Assembly: GCA_020692325.1 (NCBI GenBank)
Contig: JAIMKR010000019.1
Coordinates: forward strand, 1 to 40,540
Direction of reading: 5' to 3'
DNA length: 40,540 nt
From: Desulfocurvus sp.
GTDB lineage: Bacteria; Desulfobacterota; Desulfovibrionia; Desulfovibrionales; Desulfovibrionaceae
This document shows positions 9,401 through 16,769 of this stretch, one piece after another. Each line of letters starts with the position of its first letter. Within the stretch, counting starts at the first letter, position 1. Made by a program: the position numbers and the translations under genes. Under the pieces are notes generated by a model. That model saw only the letters and a program-made list of their open reading frames with translations. It was not told the origin of the DNA and did no database searches.

Positions 9401-9720
9401 GCCCGCACCTGGGTCACGCCGGCTCGGAACTGACCGTGCTCGCCGACGACGGCGCATTTCTGCGGCCGGACCTGCTGCGCTTCACCCAGACCGGGCCGGT
9501 CGTGCTGGAGTTCAAGACCGGCCGCGCCGCCCCGGAGCACGCCCGACAGCTGCGGACCTATCTGCGCCTCGCCCGGGACATCACGCGCGGACGCGGGCAG
9601 GCGGACGAGCCACGCGGCTACCTCGTGTATCTGGACCGCCGCGTGATCGAGCCCGTGGGGTTGGCCAACCGGGAGACGACCGGCCATGACGGGCCAACGC
9701 CCAAGGGAGGCGCGGCATGA
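6409..9720 (+). CDS. addA: AddA-like UvrD-family helicase/nuclease
   Basis: ATP-driven 3'-5' helicase with a C-terminal nuclease, expected to process DNA double-strand ends with the next gene product. The GTG start gives 1103 residues. Superfamily 1A motifs appear in order: Walker A ASAGSGKT (10-17), TFTNKAAAEMRERV (motif Ia), VDEFQDTSRAQW (Walker B, motif II), VGDVKQAIYGWRGGD (III), LPNNWRSAPEIVRF (IV), ILTIHKSKGLQFP (V) and NLLYVAWTRAEEELYVF (VI). The C-terminal PD-(D/E)XK nuclease is visible as GKVAHKAVELL, then LRPDLL, VLEFKTG and QLRTYL. It overlaps the EamA gene upstream and the AddB-like gene downstream by 4 bases each. The family is also annotated as RecB-like or AdnB-like; AddA is preferred because of the partner. 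Confidence 0.9.
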   Translation: MSTPFRQLKASAGSGKTYALTLRFLDLLAGAAEDDPGYGYACAADAAGSPGRRYAWPEILAITFTNKAAAEMRERVLGALKRRAMGETSGPGDGLDAAKAQRLLMDILRHTESLGVRTIDSLLSLLVRLFALDEGLAPEFDTVFDEQKAIGDLFDRFLARCADEPDGREAALYEQAVRTMIEHEDKDGFWLQEALRDRFIELSRLLLTARSAPGATLTTDQNQIADLLAVSFDAMRSARDELARILDDEDLTGQANFSKLLDKCADAELFGGLPDSAYLRKPTLAECLLAKCRGHCASPAEAAYDEFKSACAEYVHAHAVLNAAYALAPSVEIGLALLRGLDDAQRRQGFLLGSQMAGIVDDALGGGAGVPDAFCRLGDRLHHLLVDEFQDTSRAQWSATLPLAAECLAKGGSLFYVGDVKQAIYGWRGGDAKLFDEVGEDAELTAMSGGLTRESLPNNWRSAPEIVRFNNAVFGRLGDDEVLRDLASVLLAGAPDDVTNDFASRMTASFADCAQAVPESRMERHGRVLVRLLPMGKTDEVVEASLDALVQTIKEDILPRRRLGDVAVLVRTGTHSDLVCERLVAEGLPIITENSLLLARHPVVRQLTALLRLLDAPPDDVSFLTFACGRELFLTESGLMRTQILEWAVRTKERRGDRHGGRRGGLLSHFRDDFPEIHARLLAPFLRQTGLMRPYDLVQAALRTYQVLERHPEAELYARRFLEVIHLAESAGMGSLPRFLEFWDESGAEEKVPLPESADAVRILTIHKSKGLQFPVCIVPFHNWSAGPKAEFGVVETSGRRVLTRVTKAVGRRYYENAADNLAEQANLLYVAWTRAEEELYVFVPDARDNQRLGAAPVMLGRLLNIPPEEAGLELGEAPACAWPEACGTTSVDAAAARDVPPRTEAPDFRSWLPRLRVFRHAVEDAGFDERTRGKVAHKAVELLSAPTGDDASDASRAARLALGEFPELRALARKRRDELQAQVEQMLLWLLARPEARPHLGHAGSELTVLADDGAFLRPDLLRFTQTGPVVLEFKTGRAAPEHARQLRTYLRLARDITRGRGQADEPRGYLVYLDRRVIEPVGLANRETTGHDGPTPKGGAA

Positions 9721-12689
9721 ACGGCGGCCCGATCCTTATCGCACCCTGGACCACGGACCTCATCGAGGCCCTCGCCGACCGGCTGACCGAACCAGCGCGG
9801 CTCGCCGACCTCGCCAGCACGCGCATCGTGTTCCCGCACAACCGCCCGGCCAGGCACCTGCGCGCGGCACTGGCGGCGCGCCTCACGCCCCCGGTCGTGC
9901 TCCCGCGGATGCAGGCGCTGGACGACTTTCTGCGTGGCCTGCGCCGCCGGCTCGACCCGGAACCGACGCTGCGCGCGGGCAAGCTCGACCGCATCGGCCT
10001 GCTCCACGGCGTCGTGCGCGGGCTGGGACTTGAGAACGGCCCCCTTTCCGCCCTCGACGCCACCCCGCGCGAATTCTTCCCCTGGGGCGCCCGCCTCTCC
10101 ACGCTGCTGGACGAGATGGCCGGGCAGAACATCCGCCCGGCGGCCGTGCACAACCTCACGGGCGAGGTCTCGCCCTGGGCCGTGGCGCTGCTCGGCCAGC
10201 TCGACGCCATTTGGGAACGCTACCGCGCGGAGCTTGAGACGCGCGGCTGGACCACGCCGGGGCTCGACGCCCTGTGGCTGTGCGAGCGCCTCGACGCCGT
10301 GGAGGACGCCTTCGGCGACGAGCGTGTGCTCTTCGCCGGGTTCCACGTGCTCGGCGCGGCGGAGGAGGCGATCCTGCGCCGCCTGTGGGAGAGCGGCGTG
10401 GCGAAAATCCTCTGGCACACCGATCCTGGCCTGACGCGCGGCGAACACGCGGCTTGGCCCGCGCGCGAACACGAACGCTGGCTGACGCGCTGGCGCGCCC
10501 ACGCCGAACTCCTGTGCGACGCCCCAGAGACAACGCCTCAGGTACGCCGCTTCTACGAGGGTTTCGATTTGCACTCGCAGCTGTCCGCCCTGCAACGGGA
10601 ACTCGCCGTCCTGCCGGACACTGCGTCGACCGCCGTGGTGCTGCCGGATCCCGGCGCGCTCGTGCCGGTGATGCACCACCTTCCCGCCGTGGAGGCCAAC
10701 ATCAGCATGGGCTATCCGCTGGCGCGTTCAGCCCTGGCGCAGCTGCTGGAAACCATTCTGACCCTGCACGAAAACGCCGACGCCGAGGGACGTTACGCTT
10801 GGCGCGACCTCATCGCGCTGGTGCGGCACCCGCTGCTGCGCCGCCTGCGGGCGCGGCCCGACAACGCGGAGGCAGCGGACGCGGCCGGCGATTTCGACGC
10901 CTTGCGCGACATGCCCCTCAAAAGCGCCTACGTGGGCTGGGAGCGCGCCATTCGCGCCGGCGCGGCCTATCAGTCCCCCGCCGAGTGGGCATTCGCCTAC
11001 GACGACGACGAATGCGACGCGCCCGAGGATGCGGCGCGCAGCCTGCACGCCGAGGTGATCGCCGCCTGCTGCGACAACTTCCGCGAGGCCGACACCCCAC
11101 GCGGTCTGGGCGAGGCCGTGGAGGCGCTGTGCGAGCTGCTGCGCCGACGCGGCGGCGACACCTGGCGCACCCACCTCATCGACGCCGAATGCCTGCTGCG
11201 CCTATGGCAGTCCGTGGTGCCGGAACTCACCGGCAGCATCCTGGCCGACGAACCCTACGGCCGCGACCTGTGTTTCGGCATCCTGCGGCATTTGGTGGAG
11301 GCCGAGCGCGTCTCCTTCGAGCCAGAACCACTGGCCGGAATGCAGATTCTTGGCATGTTGGAGACCCGGCTGCTAACCTTCAACCATTTGTTCATCCTCG
11401 ACGCCACGGAGGACAAACTGCCGGGCGCGAACCCGCCGGATCCGCTCCTGCCCGATCCGCTGCGCCGGGCGCTGGGCCTGCCTGGACGACGCGAGCGCGA
11501 CAACGTGGCCGCGCACAACTTCTTCCGCCTGCTGGCCGGCGCGCGCGAGGTCACCGTTTTCTATCAGACCGGCGTGCGCCCCGGCGCGCTGGAGGGCAAG
11601 AGCGAACGCAGCCGCTACGTGGAGCAGATGCTCTGGGAGCTGGAGCGCGCACGGGGCGGCCTCGTGAAGCCACGCCCCATGACCGAGACCGACGCCCCCC
11701 TGCGCGCCGTAAGCTTCCCGGTCGCGCCCATCCGGCCAGAGCAGCCGCCCGTGGAGGTGACGCCGGAACTGCGCGCGCGCATGGTCCAACACTACGCGGA
11801 CAAGGGCGTCACGCCCTCGCAACTTGAGGTTCTGCTCGACTGCCCCAAGAAAGCTTTCTACGCGCAAATCCTCGGGCTCAAGCCCATGCAGGAGGTGGCC
11901 GAGGACGGCGACCACGCCCGTTTCGGCGAAATCCTGCACGCGGTGCTGCGCGATTTCTTCAAGCCACGGCTGAATAAAACACTCACGGCGGATTTGCTCG
12001 ACCCGCGCGAACTTACGCGGGCCTTCGAGGAAGCGCTCGCCGCTCAGGCGTTTCCGCTCGGTCTGGCCTACGACGCCCGCGCCGCCCTGCTCGCGGCTGG
12101 ACGCGAACGTCTGACGCGCTTTCTGGCCCACACGCCGCCCACCACCGTCGTGGCGCTGGAACGCGACGCCGCGACGGAACTCGTCGTGCCAGGGCCGAAG
12201 GATAGCGTGACCGTGGCGCTGCGCGGCCGCGTGGACCGCATCGACGCGCGCGGCGGCGGTCTGTTCGTGCTCGATTACAAGACCGGCGGGCACCGCGCCC
12301 CGGGCATGAATTTGTGGCTGGACGACGCGCTCTTCGAGCGGCTCTCGTCCGCCGAACCGGGTTCGCCCGAGGCCGAACAGGCACTGACAGAGTTCGCCGA
12401 GGCCGAAATCGACGTGCAGCTGCCGCTCTATCTGCACATGCTGCGCACCGAGGCGACGCAAAACGCCCTGCCCGAGGGCGCGGCCTGGGTGGAGCTCAAG
12501 GCCGATGGAGCCGAAGCGCCGCTGTTCCACGCCAAGATGACCGACGAGGAGAAGACACGCGTCATGGATGAACGCGCCCCGGGGCTGGCCTCCCTGCTGC
12601 TGGCCCACGCCCTCGCCGCGCCACGGCTGCCAGCCCGGCGCGGCCGTCACTGCCAGTGGTGCGACTTCAGCGACCCATGCCAGGTCTGA
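9717..12689 (+). CDS. addB: AddB-like PD-(D/E)XK nuclease with FeS cysteine motif
   Basis: Probable partner of the preceding helicase-nuclease in end resection. The 990 residues have a divergent helicase-like body without a recognisable Walker A at the N-terminus (MNGGPILIAPWTTDLIEAL), as in proteobacterial AddB proteins. The C-terminal nuclease shows GEILHAVLRDFF, GRVDRID, VLDYKTG and QLPLYL. A cysteine in LLDCPKKAFY together with the terminal HCQWCDFSDPC (C-x2-C-x5-C) matches the 4Fe-4S staple that brackets AddB and Cas4-type nuclease domains. The start overlaps the previous stop as ATGA, indicating coupled synthesis of the two subunits. A regulatory Chi-like sequence cannot be inferred from the window. 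Confidence 0.85.
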   Translation: MNGGPILIAPWTTDLIEALADRLTEPARLADLASTRIVFPHNRPARHLRAALAARLTPPVVLPRMQALDDFLRGLRRRLDPEPTLRAGKLDRIGLLHGVVRGLGLENGPLSALDATPREFFPWGARLSTLLDEMAGQNIRPAAVHNLTGEVSPWAVALLGQLDAIWERYRAELETRGWTTPGLDALWLCERLDAVEDAFGDERVLFAGFHVLGAAEEAILRRLWESGVAKILWHTDPGLTRGEHAAWPAREHERWLTRWRAHAELLCDAPETTPQVRRFYEGFDLHSQLSALQRELAVLPDTASTAVVLPDPGALVPVMHHLPAVEANISMGYPLARSALAQLLETILTLHENADAEGRYAWRDLIALVRHPLLRRLRARPDNAEAADAAGDFDALRDMPLKSAYVGWERAIRAGAAYQSPAEWAFAYDDDECDAPEDAARSLHAEVIAACCDNFREADTPRGLGEAVEALCELLRRRGGDTWRTHLIDAECLLRLWQSVVPELTGSILADEPYGRDLCFGILRHLVEAERVSFEPEPLAGMQILGMLETRLLTFNHLFILDATEDKLPGANPPDPLLPDPLRRALGLPGRRERDNVAAHNFFRLLAGAREVTVFYQTGVRPGALEGKSERSRYVEQMLWELERARGGLVKPRPMTETDAPLRAVSFPVAPIRPEQPPVEVTPELRARMVQHYADKGVTPSQLEVLLDCPKKAFYAQILGLKPMQEVAEDGDHARFGEILHAVLRDFFKPRLNKTLTADLLDPRELTRAFEEALAAQAFPLGLAYDARAALLAAGRERLTRFLAHTPPTTVVALERDAATELVVPGPKDSVTVALRGRVDRIDARGGGLFVLDYKTGGHRAPGMNLWLDDALFERLSSAEPGSPEAEQALTEFAEAEIDVQLPLYLHMLRTEATQNALPEGAAWVELKADGAEAPLFHAKMTDEEKTRVMDERAPGLASLLLAHALAAPRLPARRGRHCQWCDFSDPCQV

Positions 12690-12705
12690 ACGAAAGGAGC
12701 TTCCG

Positions 12706-13149
12706 ATGAAAACAGCCGAAGGCGGCATCGGCCGCGTGTTCGTGCTACGGCTGGAGGACGGGGACAGGCTCCCCGACTGCGTGGAGCGTTTCGCAGAGGA
12801 ACACGGCGTCAAACAGGCGTTCTGCGCCATGCTCGGCGGCGTCGGCGGCGGGCGCATCGTTGCCGGGCCTGAGGACGCGGCGGCCATGCCGCCCAAGCCC
12901 ATGCTGCTCGGTCTCGTCAGCGCGCACGAGGCCGCCGCCGTGGGCACGCTGTTCCCGGACGAGGCCGGCCTCCCCAAGCTGCACATGCACGCGACCTTCG
13001 GCCGGGGTGAAAGCGTCAGAACCGGCTGCATCCGTCCGGGCATCGACGTCTGGACCATCGGCGAGTTCGTGATTATAGAATTACTTGGAATGGAGCTGAC
13101 GCGCAAACGCGACGCGGCCACCGGCTTTGAGCTTTTGACTTGCTCATGA
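12706..13149 (+). CDS. PPC/DUF296 domain protein
   Basis: Small 147-residue protein almost wholly made of a PPC (DUF296) domain, a fold seen in plant AT-hook proteins and as a stand-alone protein in prokaryotes. Visible features are GRVFVLRLEDGDRLPDCVERF, CAMLGGVGGGRI, LHMHATFGRGE and GCIRPGIDVWTIGEFVIIEL. The conserved histidines in LHMHA may bind a metal. Its function in bacteria is not established, and there is no AT hook here, so a DNA-binding role is unproven. A GAAAGGAGC site precedes the ATG, 16 bases after the addB stop; it is probably the last gene of the operon. Confidence 0.82.
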   Translation: MKTAEGGIGRVFVLRLEDGDRLPDCVERFAEEHGVKQAFCAMLGGVGGGRIVAGPEDAAAMPPKPMLLGLVSAHEAAAVGTLFPDEAGLPKLHMHATFGRGESVRTGCIRPGIDVWTIGEFVIIELLGMELTRKRDAATGFELLTCS

Positions 13150-13556
13150 GTTTTTCGATGCCCTGTCTAACATGGTTTTGATCTTGGATTTTCCCCAGGA
13201 TTTTCAAACCGCCGTACAGGGAGGTCGAAACGAACGTGCGCCCATACGGAAACGGGAAGGGCCCTGGCAAAAGGGGAGAAACACGTCGAGCCGGCGTTGA
13301 TCGACCGTCGCGCAACATGGGGCGGACTCCGCTGCTGGCACAAGGGAGCAGGCTAAGGCTCACGTCCACATCGCAGTGGACTGTGGCGAGCCCGTGCCCA
13401 CCGAGCCGCGACCGCTTTAGACGCTTCACAAAATGCCCCATCTCGACAAGAGGTTATCTGATGATGAAGGTTGCGGCAGCGTCGCTCGTTGCGATGCCTT
13501 GACAATTGTCTTAAAATAAGAAACAAGGCGTCAACCAAAAAAGAGGTCCCTCACCT
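13150..13556. other. 407-base intergenic region with a long hairpin
   Basis: No convincing protein gene lies here; the open frames present have no good ribosome site and atypical composition. The clearest structure is an interrupted hairpin at 13357-13392: GGCTC (13357-13361) pairs with GAGCC (13388-13392), and GTCCAC (13364-13369) pairs with GTGGAC (13376-13381) around a six-base loop. A run of G-rich, purine-rich segments precedes it. The final 60 bases become AT-rich and carry a candidate promoter for the next gene. The stretch could hold a small RNA or a 5' leader, but no known RNA family was recognised. Confidence 0.45.
13489..13517 (+). promoter_or_regulatory. Candidate promoter of the nitronate monooxygenase-like gene
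   Basis: TTGCGA (13489-13494) and TAAAAT (13512-13517) are separated by 17 bases, 40 bases before the ATG. A perfect TTGACA (13499-13504) is also present but lacks a good -10 at the right spacing. An ACAATTGT palindrome (13502-13509) sits between the elements and could be an operator. Confidence 0.35.
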
Positions 13557-14687
13557 ATGAAACTTCCCGAACTGCATTTCGGCGACCGCGTCGCGAGCCT
13601 GCCCATCATTCAGGGCGGCATGGGCGTCGGCATCTCGCTTTCCGGCCTGGCTTCCGCCGTGGCTAATGAAGGCGGAGTGGGCGTCATCGCAGCGGCCATG
13701 ATCGGCATGGGCGAACCGGACGTGAGCCAGAATCCCGACGAGGCCAACCGCCGGGCCCTGCGCGAGGAAATCCGCAAGGCGCGAGAACGCATGACCCAGG
13801 GTCTGCTCGGCGTGAACATCATGGTGGCCCTCACCAACTTCGCGGACATGGTGCGCACCTCCATCCGCGAGGGAGCGGACGTGATATTCTCCGGCGCGGG
13901 GCTGCCGCTCGATTTGCCCAAATATCTGCGCGAGGAGCTGCCTGGCGAGCTGGCCGAAAAGGCCAAGACCAAGCTGGTCCCCATCGTCTCCTCGGCGCGG
14001 GCGGCCGCCGTGCTGTGCAAGAAATGGCTCTCCCACTATCAGTACCTGCCCGACGGCTTCGTCGTGGAAGGTCCCATGGCGGGCGGGCATCTCGGTTTCA
14101 AACCCGAGCAGATCGACAATCCCGACTTCCGGCTGGAAAAGATCCTGCCCGAGGTTGTGGAGGCGGTGAAGCCCTTCGAGGAGCAGTCAGGCCGGCGCAT
14201 CCCGGTCATCGCCGCGGGCGGCGTGTACACCGGTGCGGACATCGCCAAATATCTGGAGATGGGCGCCTCTGGCGTGCAGATGGGCACACGCTTCGTGGCC
14301 ACCCACGAGTGCGACGCCGATCGGGCCTTCAAGGAGGCCTTCGTCAACGCCAAGCGCGAGGACGTCACCGTCATCAAGAGCCCGGTCGGAATGCCTGGCC
14401 GCGCCATCTTCAACGACTTCCTGCAGGCCGTGCGCGACGGCCGCAAGAAGCCTTTCAAGTGCCCGTTCCATTGCATCAAGAGCTGCGATATCGCCACCAC
14501 GCCCTATTGCATCTCCCAGGCGCTGGTCAGCGCCAAGCGCGGGTTGCTCAAGCACGGCTTCGCCTTCTGCGGCGAAAACGTCTGGCGCGTGGACAAGATC
14601 ATGAGCGTGAAGGAGCTCATCGGCGGGCTGAAACAAGAATTCGACGAGTTCTGGGCGCAGAAGAAGGCCCAGTTCATCACCAAATAG
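13557..14687 (+). CDS. Nitronate monooxygenase-like FMN flavoprotein
   Basis: TIM-barrel flavoprotein of 376 residues in the 2-nitropropane dioxygenase/nitronate monooxygenase family, which also contains FabK-type enoyl-ACP reductases. FMN-site motifs include LPIIQGGMGVGISLSGLA at the N-terminus, VEGPMAGGHLGF (the AGGHxG loop) and IPVIAAGGVYTGADI followed by GASGVQMGTRFVATHEC. A distinctive C-terminal cysteine cluster, CPFHCIKSCDIATTPYC, is not part of the basic barrel and could bind a metal or FeS centre. In an anaerobe the true reaction is uncertain. A weak AGAGGT ribosome site precedes the ATG. The cyclophilin gene follows 33 bases later. Confidence 0.82.
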   Translation: MKLPELHFGDRVASLPIIQGGMGVGISLSGLASAVANEGGVGVIAAAMIGMGEPDVSQNPDEANRRALREEIRKARERMTQGLLGVNIMVALTNFADMVRTSIREGADVIFSGAGLPLDLPKYLREELPGELAEKAKTKLVPIVSSARAAAVLCKKWLSHYQYLPDGFVVEGPMAGGHLGFKPEQIDNPDFRLEKILPEVVEAVKPFEEQSGRRIPVIAAGGVYTGADIAKYLEMGASGVQMGTRFVATHECDADRAFKEAFVNAKREDVTVIKSPVGMPGRAIFNDFLQAVRDGRKKPFKCPFHCIKSCDIATTPYCISQALVSAKRGLLKHGFAFCGENVWRVDKIMSVKELIGGLKQEFDEFWAQKKAQFITK

Positions 14688-14720
14688 GCCGCGGCTCGCG
14701 GCGGAGAACCAGGAGAAAAC

Positions 14721-15230
14721 ATGAGCAATCCCAACGTGCTGATCGAGACCCCCATGGGCGAGATGCTCGTCGAGCTCTGGCCCGACAAAACCCCGGAAAC
14801 CGTGGCCAACTTTCTCGCCTATGTGGACGAGGAGTTCTACGACGGCCTCATCTTCCACCGCGTCATCAAGAATTTCATGATCCAGGGCGGCGGCATGGAC
14901 ATGATGATGCGCGAAAAGAAGAACAAGGCCCCCATCAAAAATGAGGCCCGGGCCGATACGCCCAACGAAGCCTACACCCTGGCCATGGCCCGCACCATGG
15001 ACCCGAACAGCGCCACCAGCCAGTTCTTCATCAACGTGAAGGACAACGCTTTTCTCAACTTCACCGCGCCCAATCCGCAGGGCTACGGCTACGCCGTGTT
15101 CGGCAAGGTCGTGGACGGTCAGGACGTGGCCAACAAGATCAGCAAAGTACGCACCAAGAGTTACATGGGCCACGACGACGTGCCAGCCGATCCCATCAGC
15201 ATCATCAGCATCCGCCGTTTCGAGGCCTAG
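14721..15230 (+). CDS. Cyclophilin-type peptidyl-prolyl cis-trans isomerase
   Basis: Cytoplasmic prolyl isomerase of 169 residues with no signal peptide. Cyclophilin hallmarks are ANFLAYVDEEFYDGLIFHRV, NFMIQGGGMD, ATSQFFINVKDN and GYAVFGKVVDGQDV, including the catalytic Arg of FHRV. The family is sometimes named PpiB. The ATG follows an AGGAGA site. It lies directly upstream of a strong terminator, closing the short plus-strand unit with the flavoprotein gene; no functional link between the two is evident. Confidence 0.93.
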   Translation: MSNPNVLIETPMGEMLVELWPDKTPETVANFLAYVDEEFYDGLIFHRVIKNFMIQGGGMDMMMREKKNKAPIKNEARADTPNEAYTLAMARTMDPNSATSQFFINVKDNAFLNFTAPNPQGYGYAVFGKVVDGQDVANKISKVRTKSYMGHDDVPADPISIISIRRFEA

Positions 15231-15256
15231 CCTCCCGGCCATTCCGCCACACGACG

Positions 15257-15299
15257 ACGGCGCGCTTCCCTCACCAGGGCGGCGCGCCGTTTTCTTTTG
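15257..15299 (+). terminator. Strong rho-independent terminator after the cyclophilin gene
   Basis: A perfect 9-base stem (15257-15265 with 15282-15290, acggcgcgc/gcgcgccgt) encloses a second small stem ccct/aggg and is followed by TTTCTTTT. It separates the plus-strand unit from the convergent DUF523 gene. Confidence 0.9.
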
Positions 15300-15330
15300 G
15301 CGAATAGCCAAACGAACAGCGAGGGGGACA

Positions 15331-15756
15331 CTACAAATCCTCCTCCGTGCGCACGGACAATCCCCCAGCCTTCAGCAACGCGGCGAAAATGCCATCGCCC
15401 GCCACCAAACGGCCGGTAAACGTGCCATCATACACGCGGTCGCAGCCGCAGGAAGGGGAACGCGCCTTGAGAATGGCCGAGGCGCAGCCATTTTCGCGGC
15501 CAATGGCCAACGCCCTGCGCGCGCCCTCCCGGAACTCGGCCGTGCGATCCACGCCGGATCTGTCCACGGCGAGTCCTTCGCGCAGCTCCACGGGATCGCG
15601 CGGGGTGGGCAGGCCGCCCAGCACCTCCGGGCACACGGGCACGGCGAGTCCCCGCGCCACAAGCTCCAGCACCGCCGGATGCGGCGCGGACGTTGCGTTG
15701 TAGCGGCAGGCCTCGCCCGCGAGACAAGCGCTCACGAGCACGGGGAAGCGAGTCAT
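15331..15756 (-). CDS. DUF523 domain protein
   Basis: Cysteine-containing 141-residue protein of the DUF523 family, function unknown. Conserved elements are VSACLAGEACRYN at the N-terminus, VPVCPEVLGGLPTPR in the middle and KARSPSCGCDRVYDG near residue 100. The invariant cysteines suggest metal or FeS binding, an inference from spacing only. Its ATG overlaps the stop of the recombinase gene (ATGA), so it is the last gene of a minus-strand operon. Confidence 0.88.
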   Translation of the reverse strand: MTRFPVLVSACLAGEACRYNATSAPHPAVLELVARGLAVPVCPEVLGGLPTPRDPVELREGLAVDRSGVDRTAEFREGARRALAIGRENGCASAILKARSPSCGCDRVYDGTFTGRLVAGDGIFAALLKAGGLSVRTEEDL

Positions 15757-16769
15757 TTCCGGCCGCCCTTTCCGCCCACGCCGTCGGCGTCGTCTCCGTC
15801 GGGCTGGCTGGCGTTGTCCGAATGCGGATGCGCGGCGTCGTACACCTGCATGATGCGCCGCATGTCCAAATGCGTGTAGCGCTCCGTGGTGGAGAGTTTG
15901 GCGTGGCCGAGCATCTCCTGCACGCTGCGCAGGTCGGCCCCGGCCTCCAGCATGTGCGTGGCGAAACTGTGGCGCAGGGTGTGCGGATGCACTCCCCCGG
16001 TCACGCCGGCCTCCACGGCGAGCCGCTGCACGATGCGCAGGGCTTCACGTCGCGAAAGCGGCCCCCCGCGCGCGCCGAGGAACAGGGTCAGTTCCGTCGA
16101 GACCGGATGCAGACGGTCGCGCTCGGCCAGATAGTCGCGCAGGCGCAGGCGCGAGGCCTGGCTAAGGGGCGCCAGGCGGTCCTTGCTCCCCTTGCCGCGC
16201 ACGCGCACAAAGCCACGATCGGCGCGCACGTCGTCCACACTGAGGGACAAGGCCTCGCTCACGCGCAGGCCCGAGCCGTACAGCAGCTCGACCAGCGCCA
16301 GATCGCGCACTCCCTCGGGTCCCGGACGGGCCGGGGCGTCCATGAGCGCGGCGGCCTGATCCACGTTGAGGGCGCGCGGCTGCCGGCTCTCCTGCCTGGG
16401 GTTGCGCAGGCCGGCCAGCGGCGACTGCGAGACGAGCCGCTGGCGCATCAGGAAGCGAAAAAACGAGCGCAGCGTGGAAAGCTTGCGCGCCATGCTGGAC
16501 TTTTTCTGTTGCGCGCGGTGCAGCTGGGCCAAAAATCCGGTGGCGTCCTCGCGCGCGATAGCCGCGAAGTCCGCGATGTTCTTGCCTCGGGCGGCGAGGA
16601 AAAGCGCGAACTGATCCAGATCGGCCGCGTAGGCGCGCACCGTGGCCGGGCTGTACCTTTTTTCAATCTCCAGATAGGCCAAAAAGCCCCGGCATGCCTC
16701 GGGCAGGGCCGATCCCGGCCCGTCCGGGCCCGTCGGAACGCCGCTATTCGGCGCGCCTGTCGAGGACAT
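15753..16769 (-). CDS. XerC/XerD-type tyrosine recombinase
   Basis: Site-specific recombinase of 338 residues, probably resolving chromosome dimers at dif. The N-terminal SAM-like core-binding domain spans about 22-115. The catalytic domain has the full set: Arg159 (GSGLRVSEAL), Lys183 (RGKGSKDR), His253 and Arg256 (HTLRHSF), His279 (LGHAKLSTTERYTHL) and the nucleophile Tyr288. The size and lack of phage genes nearby argue for a housekeeping Xer protein rather than an integrase; XerC versus XerD cannot be decided. A roughly 30-residue Asp/Gly-rich tail follows the core. Its ATG lies 26 bases inside the end of the GGDEF gene in another frame. Confidence 0.88.
   Translation of the reverse strand: MSSTGAPNSGVPTGPDGPGSALPEACRGFLAYLEIEKRYSPATVRAYAADLDQFALFLAARGKNIADFAAIAREDATGFLAQLHRAQQKKSSMARKLSTLRSFFRFLMRQRLVSQSPLAGLRNPRQESRQPRALNVDQAAALMDAPARPGPEGVRDLALVELLYGSGLRVSEALSLSVDDVRADRGFVRVRGKGSKDRLAPLSQASRLRLRDYLAERDRLHPVSTELTLFLGARGGPLSRREALRIVQRLAVEAGVTGGVHPHTLRHSFATHMLEAGADLRSVQEMLGHAKLSTTERYTHLDMRRIMQVYDAAHPHSDNASQPDGDDADGVGGKGGRK

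Noticed and set aside
13236-13502. 88-codon open frame in the intergenic gap before the flavoprotein gene
   Set aside because: Poor ribosome site, Arg/Ser-rich random-looking composition, and it runs through the promoter-like region.
15753-16769. TunR-type tungstate regulator (recombinase-like DNA-binding domain with molybdate-binding domain)
   Set aside because: All six catalytic residues of a tyrosine recombinase are present and there is no TOBE-like domain, so an active Xer recombinase is the better call.
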